Below, piece after piece: positions 1 to 4,698 of a DNA stretch of 11,519 nt. Below the pieces are notes generated by a model. That model searched no databases, had not been told where the DNA came from, and saw only the letters and a list, made by a program, of their open reading frames with translations. The translations under genes were made by a program, and so were the position numbers. The stretch spans positions 1 to 11,519 of the forward strand of contig SDWN01000829.1 of NCBI GenBank assembly GCA_004195305.1. Reading direction: 5' to 3'. The DNA comes from Neptunomonas sp. (GTDB taxonomy: Bacteria > Pseudomonadota > Gammaproteobacteria > Pseudomonadales > Balneatricaceae). Positions within the stretch are counted from its first letter, which is position 1. Each line of letters begins with the position of its first letter.

Positions 1-1
1 G

Positions 2-276
2 GGCCAGAAAGAGGCCCAGATAGCCGTGGCCGAGGGCGAAATCAGGCGGCTATTCTGCGTGCTGAAGGCCAGCGCAAAGCGATTCAGACCCTTATGGAGG
101 CAGCGGGCTCCAGCATCAAGGAGGAGCAGATCCTGAGCTACCTGATTGCGCTGGAATATATGAAGACCCTGCCCGATATCGCCAAAGAGGGAGAGCGGGT
201 GTTCGTGCCCTATGAAGCCACCGCGCTGCTCGGTTCGATCGGTTCGATCAAGGATCTTATACCGTCACTTAAATAA
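2..276 (+). CDS. Stomatin-like SPFH/slipin family protein, C-terminal fragment with apparent frameshift
   Basis: Only the C-terminus is present; the N-terminal membrane anchor and SPFH domain lie off the left edge. In the frame starting at base 2 the peptide reads GQKEAQIAVAEGE. From base 43 the neighbouring frame continues QAAILRAEGQRKAIQTL and runs to the TAA at 274-276. Joined, the two halves give the Ala/Glu-rich coiled coil (AEGE..QAAILRAEG) followed by the tail (SYLIALEYMKTLPDIA, then FVPYEATALLGSIGSIKDL) typical of bacterial slipins/paraslipins. Members of this family form oligomeric membrane scaffolds and often sit next to NfeD proteases. One base appears to be missing at about 41-42. 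Because this is the contig edge, I infer a sequencing or assembly error more readily than a real pseudogene. The ATG at 94 is internal and not a start. No NfeD gene follows. Confidence 0.75.
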   Translation, partial: PERGPDSRGRGRNQAAILRAEGQRKAIQTLMEAAGSSIKEEQILSYLIALEYMKTLPDIAKEGERVFVPYEATALLGSIGSIKDLIPSLK

Positions 277-322
277 CAAGCTGGAGTTTACCTGGGAACC
301 TGTTTTTTAGGCTCCCCCGGCA

Positions 323-370
323 GTTAGTTGGTAACGGTTAGTCGTCAGTCGTGAGTAGGTAATGGTTAGT
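323..370. repeat. Degenerate GTTAG/AGTCGT-rich short repeats
   Basis: The intergenic stretch after the slipin gene has biased composition. GTTAG occurs at 323-327, 337-341 and 365-369. AGTCGT occurs at 340-345 and 347-352. A 13-base unit, GGTAACGGTTAGT (330-342), recurs as GGTAATGGTTAGT (358-370) with one mismatch, 28 bases downstream. No coding capacity or regular period is visible. It may be a decayed tandem repeat or spacer DNA; function is unknown. Confidence 0.45.
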
Positions 371-439
371 AGCTAATAAACGGTTGATTCAGCCACGCCG
401 GTGTCGGTGTACTGCTGATCTGTAGGATACTATTAACCA

Positions 440-562
440 GATGGACCCATAGGTTCCATCGCTATTTCTCCAGCGCCCCTGAAATATCCCCGGTTTTGTA
501 TAACTGTTTGGTTTTCAGGGGCTCGCATGGGTCTTAGACCCATGTTGACGCATCCTTGCGTC
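440..562. other. Cluster of four inverted repeats upstream of rlmJ (possible structured leader or small RNA)
   Basis: Four inverted repeats lie in series. (1) 440-460, GATGGA/TCCATC plus CC/GG around a 3-nt loop with one mismatch. (2) 475-484 GCCCCTGAAA with 513-522 TTTCAGGGGC, a perfect 10-bp stem around a 28-nt loop. (3) 526-544 catgggtcttagacccatg, a 9-bp palindrome around one central base. (4) 547-552 GACGCA with 557-562 TGCGTC around TCCT. The 7-mer GACCCAT at 444-450 is also complementary to ATGGGTC at 527-533, so repeats 1 and 3 could pair in alternative ways. No T-run follows any stem, so these are not ordinary terminators. The cluster ends 49 bases before the rlmJ ATG. I do not recognise it as a known RNA family. 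Confidence 0.5.
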
Positions 563-611
563 TCCTATTAGCTCACTGGGTTAATATCAATATTCGTTTT
601 TGGAGTTAGAC

Positions 612-1454
612 ATGCTCAGCTATCGTCACGCATTTCATGCGGGCAACTACGCCGATGTCCTCAAGCACCTGGTGTTGAGTCGGACCTTGGATTATATGGC
701 CCAAAAACCGGGTCCAATCTGCTATATCGACACCCATGCGGGCGCCGGGGGTTACAGTCTGGTCTGTAGCGAGGCAAAAAAAACCGATGAGTTTAGTCAG
801 GGGGTCGGGTTGTTATGGGGGCAGAAGGGGTTGCCACCCGTACTGGCCGAGTATCGGGCGCTGATCGAGCGCTTCAATGAGGGCAAGGCGCTGCGTAACT
901 ACCCGGGATCACCCTGGATTGCGCGGCAGTTATTGCGCAAACAGGATCGTCTGGAACTGTGTGAACTGCACCCCAAAGACCATCCGAATCTAGCGCGACT
1001 ATTTAAGTCGGAGCGGCGGGTTAATTGCCATTTTGGCGATGGCTTCAAGCGCTCGCTGGCATTGGTGCCCCCGATCGAGCGGCGTGGTCTGGTACTGATC
1101 GACCCCTCCTATGAGATCAAAAGTGACTACGCCACCGTCGTGACACATATCAAGGCGCTGCATAAACGCTTTGCCACCGGTACCTATGCGCTCTGGTATC
1201 CGCTGGTGGATGAGCACCGGGTCCGCACGCTGGAGAAGGCGTTTATCCGCAGCGGGATGCGTAACATAGAGCTCTATCAGGTCGATGTGACCGAAGATCA
1301 CAGCCAGCCAGGGATGACCGGCAGCGGTATGATTGTGGTCAATCCGCCCTGGACCTTAAAAAAGGATGTGACTGAGGCGCTGCAGTGGTTCGCGCCCAAA
1401 GTCAGCGATAGCGGCAACGCGCTGTGCCGGGTAGAGGTGCTGGTCCCGGAGTAA
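612..1454 (+). CDS. rlmJ: 23S rRNA (adenine(2030)-N6)-methyltransferase RlmJ
   Basis: RlmJ is a SAM-dependent methyltransferase that modifies A2030 of 23S rRNA during ribosome assembly in the cytoplasm. The 280-aa product equals the E. coli length and resembles it throughout: the start MLSYRHAFHAGNYADVLKH, the SAM-binding YIDTHAGAGGYSL (about residues 38-50), NYPGSPWIARQLLR, ELHPKDHPNL, then motif IV LIDPSYEIKSDY, and the tail FATGTYALWYPLVDEH, TGSGMIVVNPPW and a final VLVPE. Motif IV reads DPSY here rather than the DPPY I recall for E. coli. An in-frame TTG at 600 would add four residues, but the ATG at 612 matches the family start and has GGAG at 602-605 six bases upstream, so I use it. It stands alone on this strand, preceded by a structured leader and convergent with the pyrophosphohydrolase gene 11 bases away. 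Confidence 0.96.
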   Translation: MLSYRHAFHAGNYADVLKHLVLSRTLDYMAQKPGPICYIDTHAGAGGYSLVCSEAKKTDEFSQGVGLLWGQKGLPPVLAEYRALIERFNEGKALRNYPGSPWIARQLLRKQDRLELCELHPKDHPNLARLFKSERRVNCHFGDGFKRSLALVPPIERRGLVLIDPSYEIKSDYATVVTHIKALHKRFATGTYALWYPLVDEHRVRTLEKAFIRSGMRNIELYQVDVTEDHSQPGMTGSGMIVVNPPWTLKKDVTEALQWFAPKVSDSGNALCRVEVLVPE

Positions 1455-1466
1455 TGGTTCCGGGCC
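1443..1466. terminator. Small hairpin between the convergent genes
   Basis: CCCGGA (1445-1450) pairs with TCCGGG (1459-1464). GG (1442-1443) can extend the stem to CC (1465-1466) with a bulged T. It spans the rlmJ stop and reaches the stop of the opposite gene. There is no T-run on either strand, so it is at best a weak bidirectional terminator. Confidence 0.25.
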
Positions 1467-1873
1467 TAATGATCGTCGTTATCCTTGTGCGCGCTATTCT
1501 TGTGGTCGTTATGGGGCGTATTGGTCGGGTACGCCGTATATTTACGGGCGCTGCCACGGACTTTGTCTGCGGGATATTTACGCTCGTTCTGCTGGGTTTT
1601 GTGCACCACCGCTTCGAGAATGTCGATGTTTAGCTGGTCTGCCAGACGGACCAGATAAACCTGGACATCGGCGATCTCATCGCTGACCGCTTGGTGCTGT
1701 TCGGCGGTCAACGTTTTGGATTGCTCCTCGCTCAGCCACTGGAACGGCTCCAGTAACTCGGCAGCCTCCACGGTTAACGCCATCGCCAGGTTCTTAGGCG
1801 AGTGATACTGCTGCCAATCGCGCTGCTCGGCGAAATCGCGCAGGTAAAGTTTGAGCTGGTGCAGATCTTTCAT
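1466..1873 (-). CDS. MazG-like nucleotide pyrophosphohydrolase (dCTPase/RS21-C6 type)
   Basis: This is a small all-alpha NTP pyrophosphatase of the MazG/dUTPase superfamily. These enzymes hydrolyse (deoxy)nucleoside triphosphates, often non-canonical ones, to monophosphate and pyrophosphate in the cytosol. The Mg-binding signature is visible: VEAAELLEPFQWL (EXXE, about residues 31-43) and later DEIADVQVYLVRLAD (EXXD, about 62-76). The likely start is the ATG at 1873, preceded by a good GAGGA on the minus strand; this gives MKDLHQLKLYLRDF and 135 aa. A longer frame extends to 1912 but lacks a comparable ribosome site. The last 25 or so residues (HNDHKNSAHKDNDDH) are rich in His, Asn and Asp, look disordered, and lie beyond the usual compact domain. 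The substrate cannot be read from the sequence. Confidence 0.88.
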   Translation of the reverse strand: MKDLHQLKLYLRDFAEQRDWQQYHSPKNLAMALTVEAAELLEPFQWLSEEQSKTLTAEQHQAVSDEIADVQVYLVRLADQLNIDILEAVVHKTQQNERKYPADKVRGSARKYTAYPTNTPHNDHKNSAHKDNDDH

Positions 1874-2028
1874 ACGGTTTTCCTCGATAACGAGTCTCGA
1901 TCTATACCCCACTACTTAACTTGCGCTAGCGCGGGGCGCTCGTGTGGATATTACCCGGTTAAAGGCGAGGGTTCGCTGCTTGATCAGCGGGGTTCGGTAA
2001 TCTGAGCATTAGGCTCGGTGATAGGATC

Positions 2029-2037
2029 TGTTACACT
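2029..2037 (+). promoter_or_regulatory. Candidate extended -10 promoter for the MoxR-VWA pair
   Basis: TGTTACACT resembles an extended -10 (TGnTATAAT), 40 bases before the MoxR ATG. The -35 position 17 bases upstream (TTAGGC) is poor. Apart from AGCGC/GCGCT near 1929-1941, the rest of the 204-base divergent gap (1874-2077) shows nothing clear. Confidence 0.3.
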
Positions 2038-2077
2038 ACGGGTTTTCCAGTATTTTTGCCGTTAGTGGAGTCGTTTT

Positions 2078-2923
2078 ATGCGTTTTGAAGGCACCGATCA
2101 ATACGTCGCAACCGACGATTTGCGAATGGCGGTTAACGCCGCGATCACCCTGCAGCGTCCGTTGCTGGTTAAAGGGGAGCCGGGCACCGGCAAGACCATG
2201 CTGGCCGAAGAGCTGGCGGCTGCGCTGGGTAAGCCGTTGCTGCGCTGGCACATCAAATCGACCACTAAGGCGCAGCAAGGCCTGTACGATTACGATGCCG
2301 TATCGCGATTACGCGATTCTCAACTCGGCGATGATCGAGTCCACGATATCAATAACTATATCCGCAAAGGGCTGCTATGGCAGGCGTTCGCTGCCGATGA
2401 GCAGGTGGTGTTGCTGATCGACGAGATCGACAAGGCCGATATCGAGTTTCCCAACGACCTGCTGGTTGAACTGGATAAGATGGAGTTCTTTGTCTACGAG
2501 ACCGGTGAACGAATTCAGGCGAAGAATCGCCCCATTATTATCATTACATCCAATAATGAAAAAGAGCTGCCCGATGCCTTCCTGCGGCGCTGTTTCTTTC
2601 ATTATATCCAGTTTCCGGATAAAGCAACGATGCAAAAGATCGTTGATGTCCACTATCCCGATATCCAGCGTAAGTTAGTAGAGGAGGCGATGGCGCTGTT
2701 TTTCCAGGTGCGCGAGGTCAATGGCCTGAAAAAGAAGCCCTCCACGTCCGAGTTGATCGACTGGTTGAAACTGCTGATGGCCGACAATATCCCGGCCGAA
2801 GTGCTGGCCAATCGCGATCCGAACAAAGCCATTCCGCCGCTCTACGGTGCCCTGCTGAAAAACGAGCAGGATGTACATATGCTTGAGCGGCTGGCCTTTA
2901 TGGCCCGGCGCGAAGCCCGTTAG
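2078..2923 (+). CDS. MoxR-family AAA+ ATPase
   Basis: AAA+ ATPases of the MoxR group act as chaperones that remodel or load metals and cofactors into partner complexes, usually together with a VWA protein. The 281-aa product has Walker A GEPGTGKT (residues 33-40), Walker B VLLIDEID (111-118), sensor-1 ITSNN (156-160) and an arginine pair LRRCFFHYIQFP (169-180). A helical lid follows (VREVNGLKKKPSTSELIDWLKLL). GGAG at 2067-2070 lies seven bases before the ATG at 2078, which supports the start. The VWA gene follows after 30 bases, so the two are very probably one operon. The compact length and VWA neighbour fit the CoxD-like or PA2707-like subgroups, but I cannot choose between them. No Cox, methanol dehydrogenase or other obvious client is encoded in the window. 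Confidence 0.92.
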   Translation: MRFEGTDQYVATDDLRMAVNAAITLQRPLLVKGEPGTGKTMLAEELAAALGKPLLRWHIKSTTKAQQGLYDYDAVSRLRDSQLGDDRVHDINNYIRKGLLWQAFAADEQVVLLIDEIDKADIEFPNDLLVELDKMEFFVYETGERIQAKNRPIIIITSNNEKELPDAFLRRCFFHYIQFPDKATMQKIVDVHYPDIQRKLVEEAMALFFQVREVNGLKKKPSTSELIDWLKLLMADNIPAEVLANRDPNKAIPPLYGALLKNEQDVHMLERLAFMARREAR

Positions 2924-2953
2924 CAGTTCGAGACGTCAAGCCGGGAACTTGTT

Positions 2954-4135
2954 ATGTTGATCGATTTTTTTGGCGCGCTGCGCAAAGGGCGGGTGCCGGT
3001 CACTCTGAAAGAGTTGCTGACGCTGATCGAAGCGATCGAGCAGGGCCTTGCGTTTGCCAATCTGGAACAGTTTTATTTGCTGGCGCGACTCTGCCTGGTT
3101 AAGGATGAGAAGTATTTTGATCGCTTCGACCAGGCTTTTGGTGACTACTTCAACGGCCTGGCGCAGCTCGAAGGCGAAGGGCTGGTCGAGGCGCTGATCC
3201 CCGAGGATTGGCTACGCGCCGATTTTCTGAAGCAGTTGAGCGAGGAAGAGAAGGCGCAGATCGAAGCGCTGGGCGGCCTGGATAAGCTGCTGGAGACCCT
3301 GAAGCAACGTCTGGATGAGCAGAAAGGTCGACATGCAGGCGGTAGTAAATGGGTCGGTACCGGTGGCACGTCACCGTTCGGCCACGGCGGCTATCACCCC
3401 GAAGGGGTGAGGATCGGCGGTGAGAGTACGCATAAACGCGCGGTCAAGGTGTGGGAGAAACGCGAGTTTCGTGACCTCGATGATAACGTCGAGTTGGGCA
3501 CCCGCAACATCAAGGTTGCGCTGCGCAAACTGCGCAAGTTCGCCCGCACCGGCGCTGCCGAGGAGCTGGATCTGGACCATACCATCCGCGCCACCGCCAA
3601 TAATGCCGGTTATCTGGATCTAAAGATGGTCCCCGAACGGCATAATGCAGCCAAGTTACTGCTGTTTTTTGATGTCGGTGGATCCATGGATCCCTATATT
3701 CGCCAATGCGAACAGTTGTTCTCTGCGGCCCGTAGCGAATTTAAGCATCTGGAATACTTCTACTTCCATAACTGCCTGTACGAGAAGGTGTGGAAAGATA
3801 ATTCGCGCCGCTCCAGCGAGTCGATTCCGACGATGGATCTGATTCATACCTACGGTTCGGATTATCGGGTGATCTTTATCGGTGATGCCTCGATGTCACC
3901 CTACGAAGTCGCCTACGCCCACGGCAGCGTCGAACACTACAACGAAGAACCGGGCCAGGTATGGTTACAGCGGGTACTCGACCACTGGCCTCAAACCCTG
4001 TGGCTAAACCCGATGGCCGAGCCACACTGGCGTTATACCCAGTCGATCGGGATGATCCGGCAGCTGTTTGCCGGACATATGTATCCGCTAACGCTGGAGG
4101 GGATGGAACGGGGCATTAAACAGCTGTCGCGGTGA
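2954..4135 (+). CDS. VWA domain-containing protein, CoxE-like
   Basis: This is the partner of the preceding MoxR ATPase. VWA proteins of this type bind a metal ion and are thought to link the ATPase to its client in the cytoplasm; no signal peptide is visible. The 393-aa product has an N-terminal helical region (about 1-125), a Gly-rich linker (about 129-157, including GGTSPFGHGG), and a C-terminal VWA domain from about 233. The MIDAS loop reads FFDVGGSMD (residues 238-246), so the first serine of the usual DxSxS is Gly; the later MIDAS aspartate is in IGDASMSP (309-316). The ribosome site before the ATG at 2954 is weak (CGGGA), and the gene may depend on translation of the upstream ORF. It ends with a hairpin overlapping its stop. 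The function beyond the pair is unknown. Confidence 0.9.
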   Translation: MLIDFFGALRKGRVPVTLKELLTLIEAIEQGLAFANLEQFYLLARLCLVKDEKYFDRFDQAFGDYFNGLAQLEGEGLVEALIPEDWLRADFLKQLSEEEKAQIEALGGLDKLLETLKQRLDEQKGRHAGGSKWVGTGGTSPFGHGGYHPEGVRIGGESTHKRAVKVWEKREFRDLDDNVELGTRNIKVALRKLRKFARTGAAEELDLDHTIRATANNAGYLDLKMVPERHNAAKLLLFFDVGGSMDPYIRQCEQLFSAARSEFKHLEYFYFHNCLYEKVWKDNSRRSSESIPTMDLIHTYGSDYRVIFIGDASMSPYEVAYAHGSVEHYNEEPGQVWLQRVLDHWPQTLWLNPMAEPHWRYTQSIGMIRQLFAGHMYPLTLEGMERGIKQLSR

Positions 4136-4155
4136 GCACTCGCCAGGATTTTTTT
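4131..4155 (+). terminator. Possible intrinsic terminator after the VWA gene
   Basis: GGTGA (4131-4135, containing the TGA stop) pairs with TCGCC (4140-4144) around GCAC, with one T-G wobble. Four bases later comes a run of seven T (4149-4155). The stem is short, so efficiency is uncertain, but position and orientation fit the end of the moxR-VWA transcript. Confidence 0.45.
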
Positions 4156-4210
4156 GGGCAGGGGTTTAGCACGTTATACCTGAGCCGTGACCAGAGTCTT
4201 CTGACTCGCC

Positions 4211-4227
4211 AGCAGTCTGTCGGACTT
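4211..4227 (+). repeat. Left terminal inverted repeat of the MITE-like element
   Basis: AGCAGTCTGTCGGACTT pairs with the right end at 4478-4494; the only difference is T versus C at its sixth base. A GAGTC/GACTC hairpin (4194-4207) lies just outside. Confidence 0.7.
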
Positions 4228-4477
4228 GACCGGTCGTTGCGAGGGGAAGACCGATTTGAGGCAGTTTTCGAACTAATTTGAGGCTATAAATCGGCAGGAC
4301 AGCCGATTTACACAGCAATAGCTGCCCGTAGGGCAAGCTGCAGGGACGCAGCTTGTGAATAGTGGTTCTATTTAACGAAAAATAGAGTGAAAAATGGTCA
4401 AAGTCGGCTTTCCCGTACGACTGCATGGATGCAGGAGGTAGAGCAACGCAGGAGCAGTTGCCGAGTAGATCAGTGTT

Positions 4478-4494
4478 AAGTCCGACAGGCTGCT
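4478..4494 (-). repeat. Right terminal inverted repeat of the MITE-like element
   Basis: Read on the minus strand this is AGCAGCCTGTCGGACTT, matching the left end at 16 of 17 positions. Confidence 0.7.
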
Positions 4495-4698
4495 AGGGCG
4501 GACGTTGCGCACGCAGGGATCCTTGTGCTTGGATAGCGCGGCCGTTTTACCACGGCGGCATTCATATTTACACAATAGGCATAGGATGAAAAAAGTTTCT
4601 TTATGACGGCCAGCGGCAACGCCTTGCTCGGACCCAAATGCTGACGGGTTTATTTCGTATCCCGTATCGGCCTGCCCGAGCGATATTTGGCCGGCTTG
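4495..4698. other. Non-coding spacer, no gene recognised
   Basis: Between the MITE-like element and the stop of the GGDEF-EAL gene I find no convincing gene. An ATG near 4587 opens MKKVSL and stops at once. ACGGG/CCCGT around 4644-4670 could form a loose hairpin after the minus-strand gene but lacks a T-run. Confidence 0.4.

Larger units (their letters stand above)
4211..4494. mobile_element. Non-autonomous MITE-like element with 17-bp terminal inverted repeats
   Basis: The left end AGCAGTCTGTCGGACTT (4211-4227) and right end AAGTCCGACAGGCTGCT (4478-4494) are inverted repeats matching at 16 of 17 positions, enclosing a 284-bp unit. The interior is hairpin-rich: TAAATCGGC/GCCGATTTA (4287-4295 and 4302-4310, 9 bp perfect), CAAGCTGC/GCAGCTTG (4334-4341 and 4348-4355, 8 bp perfect) and CTGCAT/ATGCAG near 4421-4434. 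ATTTGAGGC occurs twice (4254-4262, 4276-4284). No transposase or other credible gene lies inside; the 86-codon minus-strand frame has no family resemblance. I see no clear target-site duplication. It sits between two convergent genes, a neutral insertion site. From memory, similar GTCGGACTT-ended repeats recur in gammaproteobacterial genomes, but I cannot name the family or confirm copies. Confidence 0.68.

Noticed and set aside
232..249. Tandem duplication GGTTCGATC x2 in the slipin gene as a recent mutation
   Set aside because: It encodes GSIGSI, which fits the normal LGxxGSxK tail of the family.
294..316. GGGAACCT/AGGCTCCC hairpin as a terminator for the slipin gene
   Set aside because: The T-run lies in the loop rather than after the stem, and the stem has a mismatch.
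440..562. Integron attC site or tRNA in the hairpin-rich leader
   Set aside because: No attC core (GTTRRRY) at both ends and no cloverleaf with an anticodon arm could be found.
999..1301. Long open frames antisense to rlmJ, the MoxR and VWA genes, GGDEF-EAL and polB
   Set aside because: Each lies opposite a well-supported gene, lacks family features and is explained by codon bias of the true gene.
4166..4426. 86-codon minus-strand frame within the MITE-like element
   Set aside because: No family resemblance, no good ribosome site, and it runs across the element's hairpins and out past its left end; it is an incidental open frame.
4587..4607. Short ORF ATGAAAAAAGTTTCT.. with AGG just upstream
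   Set aside because: It encodes only MKKVSL before a stop, and no adjacent frame gives a recognisable protein; a gene remnant cannot be shown.
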